Source: Candidatus Endonucleibacter bathymodioli
GTDB taxonomy: Bacteria; Pseudomonadota; Gammaproteobacteria; Pseudomonadales; Endozoicomonadaceae
Reading direction: 5' to 3'
DNA length: 55,800 nucleotides
Assembly (NCBI GenBank): GCA_030674915.1
Contig: JASXSV010000022.1
Coordinates: 1 to 55,800 of the forward strand
The notes under the pieces were generated by a model. It saw only the letters and a program-made list of their open reading frames with translations. It made no database searches and was not told the DNA's origin. The position numbers and the translations under genes are program-made. Positions 39,421 through 48,615 of this stretch are shown in pieces. Positions within the stretch are counted from its first letter, which is position 1, and each line of letters begins with the position of its first letter.

Positions 39421-39631
39421 GAGTTCTCACATAACGAACAATGTAACCACCAAACCTACGCGCCAACAATACATTGTGCTACAGAATTGAGTCTGGCATA
39501 GTTAGCTGGAGTCAAATATTTGTAAGAGTTTCCCATGTGATCACTTGGTTCGTTGTGTGAGAACTACAGCCTATGAGCAGCGATTCTCAAATCAAGTCCA
39601 AGTGTGTCGGTTATTGTGGAAATACAGGAAC
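39421..39631 (-). mobile_element. IS30-family (type C) end fragment
   Basis: It contains the element's 5' end on the minus strand (TGTAAGAGTTTCCCATGTG equivalent, then TTCGTTGTGTGAGAACTACAG) and the terminal repeat GTGTCGGTTATTGTGGAAAT. The segment GAGTTCTCACATAACGAACA at 39421 is an inverted partial duplicate of the same end. Confidence 0.55.
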
Positions 39632-40285
39632 ATAGCTTCATTCGCCGATGTGACGGTTGCGCTGTGTATGACGTTGCTATTGATATCTGTTCCTATGTGT
39701 ATTTTAAAACCAAAATAATATTGGTTGTTTTTACGGGTGGAACGCATATCAGGGTCACGTTTTTTGTCTTTGTTTTTAGTAGAGCTAGGAGCTTGGATAA
39801 TGGTCGCATCTACCATGCTGCCTTGAGATACCTTGATGCCTTTTTCAACAAGATATTGATTGATATCCGCAAAGATGGTTGCACTAAGTTGGTGCTTTTC
39901 AATTAGTCTTCTGAAATTAAGTATGGTGGTTTCATCAGGTATGGCATCTAATAAATCAAGTTGCGCAAACCGACGCATACAGTCCAGCATGCTCTGCTGC
40001 AGAATCTGATAATGAGTACCATTGCTGTAAGAAATAAATCCGCAACATACTTTCCATTGGCATTGGTGGGCGACCTTTGCCTTTTTTGGGATAGTAAGGC
40101 TCTATAATATTGAGCAGGCGTACCCACGGTACGGTTTTTTCCATTTCATTTAAAAAGAGATCACGTTTAGTGATAACTTTTTTATGGGTGTATTCTGCAG
40201 ATGCGAAAGTGATTTGTTTCATACGACAATACTGTTTGTTTGTGTGGCTGTATTATCTAACATTTATTAGACTTATTCAGAGATT
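39625..40285 (-). mobile_element. IS5-family element (type A), 3' truncated
   Basis: The right end TTCAGAGATTAC is the inverted repeat. The transposase on the minus strand starts at 40222 (MKQITFASAEYTHKKVITKRDLF) and continues PWVRLLNIIEPYYPKKGKGRPPMPMESMLRIYFLQQW in one frame. It then shifts near 39990 into LDCMRRFAQLDLLDAIPDETTILNFRR and DATIIQAPSSTKNKDKKRDPDM, and stops at SATVTSANEA. The last third is lost at the junction with the IS30 fragment. Broken. Confidence 0.75.
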
Positions 40286-40287
40286 AC

Positions 40288-40311
40288 ATAAGGCAAATAC
40301 ACAGAGTTATT
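40288..40311. mobile_element. IS256-family terminal repeat, isolated
   Basis: GCAAATACACAGAGTTATTTACAC is the exact inverse of 43757-43780, the outer end of the IS256 remnant. It therefore marks the lost end of another IS256 copy. Confidence 0.5.
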
Positions 40312-40484
40312 TACACTATCCTTTGTTGTGGTATCCTCTGATTTCACACATTGATATCTTTGTGCTCCATTGTAACTTTAACCCTGAAGGGCAAGATCAA
40401 ATTTGGGCCGATGATATTGCGTATGTAAAGTGGCTATGCCTGGCAGGGGTGATTGGCCTTTATTCGCTGAGCATCATCGGCTGA
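40312..40484 (+). pseudogene. IS3-family transposase OrfB fragment
   Basis: The frame reads FNPEGQDQIWADDIAYVKWLCLAGVIGLYSLSIIG, which matches the first DDE Asp region of IS3 OrfB (pattern NQVWVTDITYI...LYLAVVIDLYSR-IVG). Only about 40 recognisable residues remain. Confidence 0.55.
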
Positions 40485-40675
40485 GAAACATATTGCTAAA
40501 CCATGCATAGGGATGAAAAAAAAGATGGCGTAGAAATTTCTCGCCTAAAAAGAAAGATACTGGTTCGTGCAAAGTTATCACGAACTCTATTCTCTATTGA
40601 TGTCTTGATAATGATTTGTGTTTGCAATACGGTTAGTTATTCTTTTTTAAGTAGAGTATTATTCCTGACCATGCG

Positions 40676-40720
40676 AAACGTATGAAACGTACCAAACGCA
40701 CCAAACGTACCAAACGTATT
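40676..40720 (+). repeat. 5 x 9-bp tandem array
   Basis: Units AAACGTATG, AAACGTACC, AAACGCACC, AAACGTACC and AAACGTATT in a row. Not in a recognised gene. Confidence 0.75.
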
Positions 40721-40847
40721 GCAATGCTAAGGCTGGTATTGTTATTTTGTCATAAAATAATTATTATTAAATATCACCATCCAAAGATCAACAAAGTTGT
40801 GACCATGATCTAATGCATGAAAGTCAGTATACGAGCCAAAGTGAGCA

Positions 40848-40985
40848 TCCGTTTAGGATCATCAAATATCAGTTCGGATTCACCAAAGATTGCTACTTAG
40901 AACTAGCTAAGAATGACAGCAAATTGGCCATGCTTCACTTAAAAATATGGACTTAATCGTACTTTCCTGAATATTGTGTAAATTT
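40848..40985 (+). mobile_element. IS5-family (type D) C-terminal fragment
   Basis: It reads [18 protein letters not shown], matching the C-terminus of the type D element at 50940-51070, and ends with GACTTAATCGTACTTTCCTGAA, the degraded inverted repeat. Confidence 0.55.
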
Positions 40986-41057
40986 AGGAAAGACTGAGCG
41001 GTAAAACTTCCTGCAATATTCACTACATACATTTGTAATTAGGCCATACCGTAACAG

Positions 41058-41945
41058 TTAGCCTTTAAAACCATACTTATTTAAGGATGTGCGCATATGC
41101 TTAATGGTTGTATCTGAGCAATTCAACAAATCTATATAAATAACGCTAGATATTTTTAGTTCATCGTTTATATTATTAATAAATTTATCGCATAATGCTT
41201 CAGATGCTATGATTCCCAGCTCATCATAATACCTTGTATCATGTAATACAGGTAAATAAACATGTAATTTTGTTACATCTGGATTTTCAGCCAGTAATTT
41301 TGATAATCCTTGTTTAATATGTGTATATGACTCGCCTTTTTTTATATACTCAACATCAGAATTAGCATCCACGTCCGCTTTATCCATTGCATTCTGGCTT
41401 AGTTTATCTGATCGTATATTGGCAAATCCTGCGTATGTACATTTAGTGTAAAACATTTTACATAAGTCGCTACCGTCTGCTGCTTTTTTTACATAAAAAC
41501 GACTACTACACATCTTCTGTGTATTGGATTGGTTGTCTAATAGTCCTGGATGGATACTCCATTCAGCGGCTATATTCAGATCAAGCTTTATACTACTAAG
41601 AGCTTGCACTGCTGCAACAAACAGATCATAATATTCTGAATTTTGAGTACCTACATCCCAAAAGGCAGGAGAAACCACCACTGCTAGAGGAATGTCATTA
41701 TCTTGTGAGTGTACCTTGTACAGATCTCTCGATTTTGTACATATATTATAAATATTATATTCAGTACAGCATGAATCAGCAGTAAAAATAGAATACTCAG
41801 TCAATACAACTGTTATATTATCTTTAATATACACTTCTTCTACTTCTAGACCAGCAAATGATTGACTGAACTGAAAAAAACTTAATAGTACCATTAGAAA
41901 CATTGTGATATTATTCATGATTTTGGAATTTATTTGTTCTCTCAT
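41058..41945 (-). CDS. Secreted protein of unknown family (1)
   Basis: About 295 residues from ATG 41945 (MREQINSKIMNN), chosen because AAAGGT lies ten bases upstream; the open frame goes 15 codons further. A signal peptide is clear: MNNITMFLMVLLSFFQFSQSFAG, cleaved near FAG. The mature part has about ten cysteines (including a CC pair near 65), suggesting disulfides and a periplasmic or extracellular place. It has predicted strand-helix-strand stretches (PLAVVVSPAFWD, SEYYDLFVAAVQALSS, LDLNIAAEWSIHP and TKLHVYLPVL). I do not recognise a family. It shares ordered motifs with the secreted protein at 51298-52467 (EV[YF]I, then [WY]D-x-G with S-[P]E-[YF]Y-[DE]L). AT-rich, surrounded by IS remnants, so it may have been transferred. 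Confidence 0.7.
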   Translation of the reverse strand: MREQINSKIMNNITMFLMVLLSFFQFSQSFAGLEVEEVYIKDNITVVLTEYSIFTADSCCTEYNIYNICTKSRDLYKVHSQDNDIPLAVVVSPAFWDVGTQNSEYYDLFVAAVQALSSIKLDLNIAAEWSIHPGLLDNQSNTQKMCSSRFYVKKAADGSDLCKMFYTKCTYAGFANIRSDKLSQNAMDKADVDANSDVEYIKKGESYTHIKQGLSKLLAENPDVTKLHVYLPVLHDTRYYDELGIIASEALCDKFINNINDELKISSVIYIDLLNCSDTTIKHMRTSLNKYGFKG

Positions 41946-42059
41946 TTTATTACCTTTAAAAAATATACTTAATGAAATACTGACTATCATAAGACAACTA
42001 AACTCAATCTAACTCTAATTTTATTTAATAGTTTTGCAGCCAATTTCAATAACTTGCAT

Positions 42060-42900
42060 AAAGAACATGTAATTAAGCCCCGCTTTTTAAGTTAACCGAC
42101 ACATCCAGGTCGATTCGCAGATTAACAGTTCATATTTTGCTTGTTTTTCAGTGCCTACATGCCGTTTTACCTACATACAGGCACACTAACCCTATGTTTT
42201 GGTCATTTTCCCCACTGGGAAGATGTGCACTAGAGCAAACAGCATGGCCAATTTGCTGTCCTTCTCAGCAAAGCCTCTGTATCATCTTTGCTGAATCCGA
42301 ACTGACATTTTATTATACGAAACTGATTGTCAGCCTTGGATTGGACACCGGCTTTCATGTATTCGATATTGATCACAACGTTATTGATCCTTGGATGTTT
42401 CTTCCAAACTTAACGTACCCGAAGGTTACGCGATAAGCCAGTAAAAATATATATCTTTCAACTCTTCCTGCTTTTTGCGGCACGATAACCGGCGTCGGAG
42501 AATATGAACTCTTGATCACCATGTAGTATATTTTCAGCTTGATGAGATTATGTTCGTTGGCAGCGGTGATCATAAGGCTATGCGTAACCCAGGTTCGAAC
42601 ATCGACACCGATATGAGACATCATACAGAAGTGCCACTGACGACACTTCTTGGTTTGATGCATCTCGGGATCGCGCTCACCGGCTTTGTTCATGGTGAAG
42701 TTGGGCCTTTAATCAATAATGCTTGTATAAGTGGTCGCAATAGCGTTGACTTCTCAAAAAGTGTTATCGAAAACAAGGAAAAAAGTTGAAGTGTGGGGGG
42801 TTGGGGCTGTATGATTGCATTTATTAAATGATAGACAAATTTGTGGCACAGATATTTCGACGATGATAACTTACGTCGAGGGCGGTAGCGTGCCAAAAAA
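42060..42900 (-). mobile_element. IS5-family (type D) transposase remnants
   Basis: The minus strand contains [27 protein letters not shown], then [12 protein letters not shown], then [13 protein letters not shown], then KCQFGFSKDD near 42300, all in the order of an IS5 transposase but with many shifts. Ends are not clear. From 42900 to 43190 nothing but degraded sequence is seen. Confidence 0.55.
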
Positions 42901-43154
42901 TAATGCTATTATATGAAGTGCTTCGCTGCCATACGGAAGAACAGGATAAACTTCATGCAAAGATCGATCAACTGATCAAGGTAAACGGTTTTTTAGCCAA
43001 AATGTCAGCTCAGAGGGCAAGGTGGCTGTGAGTGTAGGTTCTGCGGTAAGCAGGCGAGAGTGGGGTTTTAAACGTCGCATTATTCGTTATCTTTAATGTA
43101 TTCAAGGTACTACAAGGAAGGTACTAAATAATGGTAAAAAGGCAAGACTCCTGT

Positions 43155-43187
43155 GGAAGGTTTGAAGGCTTGAAGGTTTGAAGGCGT
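43155..43187 (+). repeat. Short 8-bp tandem repeat
   Basis: Four units of GGTTTGAA/GGCTTGAA directly before the wecB-like pseudogene. Possibly slippage. Confidence 0.5.
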
Positions 43188-43196
43188 TACACAGAT

Positions 43197-43761
43197 ATGA
43201 AATTATTGGTTGTTTTTGGTACTCGTCCAGAAGCCATAAAAATGGTTCTCTTCATCAAAAAACTTTATTCCTGTCAAGCAGGTCAATGTGAAAGTATGTG
43301 TCACTGCTCAGCATCGGTCTATGTTGGACCAAGTGATGACTTTGTTTGGTATAGCGCCTGACTATGACCTGAATATTATGAAGCCAAGTCAGACGCTTTC
43401 CAGTCTGACTGCCGATATACTGAATGGTATGGAATCTATATTGGAAGAATGCAGGCCAGATATTGTTTTAGTTCATGGCGATACAACAACGACTATTGCA
43501 GCTTCATTGGCCGCCTTTTACCATAAAATACCTATTGGGCACGTAGAGGCAGGATTACGAACGGGTAATTTTCTATCGCCATGGCCAGAAGAAGCCAATC
43601 GTACCATAACAGCATTATTGGCTCGTTGGCATTTTGCGCCAACGGAGAATGCACGGATAAATTTATGTAATGAATCAGTGTCAAATGATAAAATTACGGT
43701 GACAGGCAATACCGTGATTGATGCATTGTTGTCAGTAAAAGAAAAACTGGAGAGAGTGTAA
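43197..43761 (+). pseudogene. wecB: UDP-N-acetylglucosamine 2-epimerase, frameshifted and truncated
   Basis: The intact enzyme (about 370 residues) makes UDP-ManNAc. The N-terminus [16 protein letters not shown] starts at 43197, shifts near 43285, and continues [52 protein letters not shown] and [21 protein letters not shown]. It then stops where the IS256 remnant begins. The C-terminal half with the second substrate-binding lobe is gone, so no activity is expected. This was the first gene of the glycan locus. Confidence 0.85.
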
Positions 43762-44650
43762 ATAACTCTGTGTATTTGCTTTAGTTAAACGTAATCTGAT
43801 AATCGTGTTTCAAAAACAATCGCGAATCATAAAGTGATTCAGTGCCGAACGCCAATTGCGTATCGGCATCGTCCAATTTTTCGAGGCCTCGCGCGTGGCA
43901 AGGTAAACTACCTTTTTTGCCGAATCATCATGCGGAATACGGAAATAACTTACGTTTCTTGATCGCTTTTCTGATCACGATGTTCATTCAATAATTCAAT
44001 CGCATTGGTGGTGTAAATCGCCTTGCGAACCTCTTCTTGATACGCGAAAAACGTATTCAAATTGTCCCAGTTTTGACGCCATAATCGGCTTATCTGAGGA
44101 TACTTTGAAAGCCATTTCTCTTCAAGATTATCAAACTCTCGCAACGCTTCCTCTTCTGTAGATGACCTGTAAACTTTCTTTAAATCAGCGCTTACTTCTT
44201 TGTAATCACGCCAAGGTACAAACTTCATGCTATTACCATATGAACGATGCAGAGTTGAATGTGCGTGTCAGGGCACACCGCTTGAATGGCTTCAGGAAAT
44301 CCTTTAAGGCCATCCACACAAGCGATTAGAATGTCTTCTAAACCGCGATTCTTGAGCTCAGTGAGGATGCCTAGCCAGAATTTTGCACCTTCATTTTCTG
44401 ATAGCCACATACCAAGAGGCTCCTTGTGCCCCTCAATATTTACTCCAAGCGCTAGATAGACAGACTTGTTGATGACCTGCTTATCCTGCCTGATTTTGAC
44501 CACAATACAGTCTAAATAAACAATGGGATATACCTGATCAAGTGGTCGTGCTTTCCACTATATAACCTGATCCATAACGGCGTTTGTGACCTTAGAAATT
44601 AGGCTGGGGGATACATCAGCATCATACAATTCTTTAATGAATCTCTGAAT
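43757..44650 (-). mobile_element. IS256-family element, truncated
   Basis: One terminal repeat, GTGTAAATAACTCTGTGTATTTGC, is at 43757-43780. The transposase on the minus strand is in two frames: [46 protein letters not shown] with [29 protein letters not shown] (a hallmark of IS256), then [22 protein letters not shown] with KAIYTTNAIE. The frame breaks near 44227. The N-terminal part is missing at the IS5 type A junction. It interrupts the wecB-like gene. Confidence 0.8.
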
Positions 44651-44654
44651 AAGT

Positions 44655-44850
44655 CTAATAAATGTGAGATAATACAGCCACACAAACAAACAGCATTGTC
44701 GTATGAAACAAATCACTTTCGCATCTGCAGAATACACCCATAAAAAAGTTATCACTAAACGTGATCTCTTTTAAAATGAAATGGAAAAAACCGTACCATG
44801 GGTACGCCTGCTCAATATTATAGAGCCTTACTATCCCAAGAAAGGCAAGT
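44655..44850 (+). mobile_element. IS5-family (type A) end fragment
   Basis: It begins GAATCTCTGAATAAGTCTAA (inverted repeat) and encodes MKQITFASAEYTHKKVITKRDLF, then a TAA stop, then EMEKTVPWVRLLNIIEPYYPKKGK. It ends abruptly at about 44850. The junctions suggest a deletion joined this IS to the beginning of the heparinase-like gene. Confidence 0.75.
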
Positions 44851-44990
44851 TAGTTTGCCCCCTGGGTTGTGGCGAGTCGGTATTGATAAATGGTTGAAGC
44901 AGGATCAGTGGCTTAATAGCTATTGGGTATTTCCTATTTCTCATCAAATTTTGGCGAGTCGCTTACCCATACAACACTCCTAATGCAATA

Positions 44991-46011
44991 ATGAAAATAT
45001 ACCAAATGTTACTTACTGCGTTTAGATTAGGGATATTTAATATATTAAAGGTGGTTATCTATCGACTGGGAGGGGGAATTAGGTTTTTATAAAATTAAAT
45101 ATCCATTAAGTCAAGGATGGAATGGCCTTTTTTTAAATGGTCATTCATGCAGTGCCAATAACATGACACGGGATACCAGTCTGCAGCATCGGGCTGATGA
45201 ATGGCTGCATGGAAATATGTTATTTTTCTCACATGAAAGGCTATCTTGCTCAGTTCCACCGAAGTAGCGTAATACGCCTGAGGGGATTGAAGCTGGAGAT
45301 AAGTTATCTCATTGGTCTGATATTGCTGATTTCAATCCTACAGTCGGTGATATAAAAAGGGTATGGGAGCTTTCAAGATTTGAGTGGTTGTTGACGTTTA
45401 CTGGCGCTTATTGTTTGACTAAAAAGCCGGTCTATCTAGCAGCAATGAATCATTGGCTACAAGACTGGGTATATGAAAATCCACCCAATGGTGGCCCAAA
45501 CTGGAAATGTTGTCAGGAAGTATCGATTCGTTTAATTAGGTTATGTTTAGCCTGTTTTCTCATGAAAGAGCAAGCTTCTCCTGAGCCTGCTCTGACTAGA
45601 TTGATCTATGAAAGTTGTCAAAGAATCAAGGCAACGCACCATTATGCTATGGCTCAAGATAATAATCATGGTACCAGTGAGGCGGCGTCACTCTTTATTG
45701 GTGGTGTTTTTTTGCAACAATGCCCAACATTAGAGTGTGATCATGGTACGTTACAGACGTATCATGATTTTGAAAAAACAGGACTTTATTGGCTTGAAAA
45801 TCGTATTAAAAAACTGGTATTGGCAGACAGTAGTTTTTCACAGTACTCGGTTGTTTATCATCAGCTTATGCTGGATACACTCTCTATTACTGAAAGATTC
45901 CGTGCGGTTTTTAAAAGGCCCGTATTTAGTGAGCGTTTTTATGAACGTGCCTGTGTTGCAACGCGCTGGCTTTATATAATGGCGAATCCCCTAACTGGGA
46001 GATCGCCAAAT
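44991..46011 (+). pseudogene. Heparinase II/III-family protein, 5' frameshifted, 3' truncated
   Basis: The likely start MKIYQMLLTAFRLGIFNILKVVIYRLG fits this family in glycan loci. A shift follows, then ADEWLHGNMLFFSHERLS, a TAG stop near 45265, and SHWSDIADFNPTVGDIKRVWELSRFEWLL, CCQEVSIRLIRL, AQDNNHGTSEAASLFIGG and SQYSVVYHQLMLDTLS. This N-terminal alpha/alpha barrel would contain the active-site residues (N-N-H-G and the Tyr-His set). After MANPLTGRSPN the sequence jumps into a glycosyltransferase, so the C-terminal beta-sandwich is missing. Such lyase-like proteins are common in marine gammaproteobacterial exopolysaccharide loci. Confidence 0.75.
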
Positions 46012-47152
46012 ACAGAGTTAAAACAACCGTTTGTCAAGGGAAAACGGACAGGTGTAGTTGATAGCATTCATGTCATAGAATTTGACATCCCTTATACTAA
46101 TGATACTATTTTTTTAAAACGATCTATGCTGTTTTTACAGTTTTCATTAAAAGGCATTCGTGTTGCTTTAATAGAACCTTATGATGTTTTATTGGCTACT
46201 TCGACGCCTTTGACCGTCGCCATACCGGGTTTAGTGGCTCGTTGGTTACGGAATAAGTGTTTTATATTCGAGGTGAGAGATCCTTGGCCGGAGTTGCCAC
46301 GAGCAATGGGTGTTATTAAGAACCCTGTGGCGCTTTGGGCAATGGGTCTGCTCGAATGGTCTGCTTATAAAAGTGCTCACCGACTGATAGGGTTGTCGCC
46401 AGGTATTGTGAGCGGTATTGCAAAACGAAATATTCAGGCAAGTCGTATAAGCATGATACCGAATGGCTATGATCTTTTGCTGTTTGCACAGGACAAAATC
46501 AAGCCGTGGCACCCAAAAGGGGGTGAGTTCTGATGATTTTATGGCCATTTTCACGGGTGCTCACGGCATTTCCAACGGTCTTGATACGATACTAGATACT
46601 GCCAATCTATTGAAAGAAAAGAGTCGTCGTGATATTAAAATAGTCATGATAGGCGCAGGGATGATGAAGAAAAGTCTTATTGAGCGTGCAGAACGTGAGG
46701 CACTGCATAATATTATTTTTCATGATCCTGTAGATAAGGATACACTGTCAGGGCTTATGGCATCTGCCGATGTTGGTCTACAGATTCTTGCCAATATCCC
46801 AGCCTTTTATTACGGCACATTCCCCAATAAATTCTTTGATTATTTTTCGGTAAGCTTGACTGTGATTACTAATTATCCCGGTTGGATTGCTGATATAATC
46901 ACTGAGAATCATCGCGGTCATGTGACGACGCTCGGAAACCCTGAAGCATTCGCTGATGTGCTGATTGATTTGGCAGATAATCGAAAATTACTACTACCCA
47001 TGGGCAATGCAAGCCGAGCATTGGCAAAACGATGCTTTGATAGAGAGCATCTGGCTGACCAATTTGTTGCTTGGGTGGTGGATGGGCGACGAATCAGTCA
47101 CTCTATGAGTATATTCGCTAAACCATTAGCTGAAAAAAGCAAACAATCATAA
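46012..47152 (+). pseudogene. Family 4 glycosyltransferase, 5' deleted and frameshifted
   Basis: It begins in mid-protein (GVVDSIHVIEFDIPYTND) fused in frame behind the heparinase part, so the first about 70 residues are missing. It continues DVLLATSTPLTVAIPGLVARWLRNKCFIFEVRDPWPELP and HRLIGLSPGIVSGIAKR, and breaks at an AAAAGGGGG run near 46516-46524. It resumes as SSDDFMAIFTGAHGISNGLDTILD with the C-terminal nucleotide-sugar site FPNKFFDYFSVSLTVITNYPGWIADII. The family is WbuB-like GT4. The N-terminal acceptor domain is incomplete; not functional. Confidence 0.8.
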
Positions 47153-47184
47153 GTCTAACACTATATTTTAGTTAAGGCGTCATA

Positions 47185-47787
47185 ATGAAACGTACTTTTG
47201 ATATTATCGCTTCTCTCGTTGCTATTTTTTTATTATTTCCTGTTATGATTTTTATAGCGATAGCAATATTTAAAAAGGTGGGTGCACCTGTTTTGTTTTA
47301 TCAGATAAGACCGAGTAAGGACGGCAAACCTTTCACTATTTTAAAATTTAGAACGATGGACGAAGGTTATGATAGTAATGGGAATTTGAAGCCAGACAAA
47401 GACCGAATTACCACGTTTGGTGCTTTGTTACGGAATACCAGTCTGGATGAGTTGCCTGAGTTATGGAATGTATTAATAGGTGATATGAGTTTGGTAGGTC
47501 CTCGTCCATTATTGATGGAGTATCTGCCATTGTATACCAAAGAACAATATAGACGCCATGATATCAAACCTGGTATTACTGGATGGGCGCAGATTAATGG
47601 ACGAAATGCCATATCATGGGAGGAGAAATTCTCACTGGATATTTGGTATGTTGATAATCGCTCCTTTTTGTTGGATATTAAAATACTGTTTATCACTATC
47701 AAGAAAGTTATATCCAGAGAGGGAATCAACGCGGAAGGGTGTTTAACGATGCCTTTTTATAAGGGCTCAGAAAAACAAGAAAGATGA
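47185..47787 (+). CDS. Undecaprenyl-phosphate sugar phosphotransferase (small phosphoglycosyl transferase, PglC/WcaJ catalytic type)
   Basis: Transfers a sugar-phosphate from UDP-sugar to undecaprenyl phosphate, the first step of O-antigen or exopolysaccharide unit assembly, at the inner face of the cytoplasmic membrane. 200 residues: N-terminal re-entrant membrane helix MKRTFDIIASLVAIFLLFPVMIFIAIAIF, then PVLFYQIRPSKDGKPFTILKFRTMDEG, the catalytic Asp-Glu in NTSLDELPELWNVLIGDMSLVGPRPLLMEYLPLY, and GITGWAQINGRNAISWEEKFSLDIWYVDN. All motifs are intact. It is one of two complete genes in a ruined locus, so it may persist with another pathway or be newly orphaned. Confidence 0.88.
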   Translation: MKRTFDIIASLVAIFLLFPVMIFIAIAIFKKVGAPVLFYQIRPSKDGKPFTILKFRTMDEGYDSNGNLKPDKDRITTFGALLRNTSLDELPELWNVLIGDMSLVGPRPLLMEYLPLYTKEQYRRHDIKPGITGWAQINGRNAISWEEKFSLDIWYVDNRSFLLDIKILFITIKKVISREGINAEGCLTMPFYKGSEKQER

Positions 47788-47937
47788 TGGGCGTTATAAT
47801 AGCATTGGATTAGTATGGTGATGGCTTTTTACAGACTACCTAGGCGATCAGCGTTCATATGACGTTTCATTAAAGAAAGGCTGCTTTATTGACATATAAT
47901 ATATTATGAGTAATGCAAACGATTAAAATGAGATATT

Positions 47938-48330
47938 ATGTCCGAATTTAATATACTTTTTACGGCTGCGGAACGGCGCGTATCATTGATAAAGAACTTT
48001 CGTGTAACAATAGAAGGCTACCATTTCCGGATGGTAAATTTGATAGCGTTAGCCTGCTAGATGTTATTGAGCATGTTTATGATCAGAAAAAAATTCTTGA
48101 TGAAATTTGTAGAGTATTAAAGGAAAGTGGGAAGCTCTATGCAACCATTCCGAAAAAGTATATTGTTTCTTTTCTTGATATAGGTAATTTCAAGTTTGTT
48201 TTCCCATAGTTTCATAAACTCTCTTATCAGTACAAATACTCTAAAAAAGAATATAAAAAGCGATATGTTATATGTGAAAATGGACTTTTTGGTGATATTG
48301 AAACGCAAAAGATGTGGTATCAAGGTTTTT
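47938..48330 (+). pseudogene. SAM-dependent methyltransferase, decayed
   Basis: The core LPFPDGKFDSVSLLDVIEHVYDQKKILDEICRVLKESGKLYATIPKK is a class I methyltransferase motif set (motif II/III region). The N-terminal motif I survives only as GCGTARIID. Stops follow at about 48207 and 48335 and the frame is broken upstream. Unknown acceptor, probably a sugar or lipid in the glycan locus. Confidence 0.6.
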
Positions 48331-48615
48331 CATAACTAGAGCTGTTCACCTGCTTTCAAACAGTCATTTTGATTCAGTTGACATAGATAGTTCGGGATTA
48401 TGTACCAGACCATTGCGATTATTTATGTTGGCATTTCCTTTTTTAAAATGTTATTTCAATGCTATAGAAGTGTCTGATAGTAAGTATTTTTCCAATATGA
48501 ATTTGTTTTGTGCGTAGGCAAAGAAAAGCACTGATAAATCAGCACGTTATTGCCTAGATAAGTAATCTATTAATTCTGTTTAGCTATCGTAAATATTTTT
48601 GGTATGGGATTTAAT

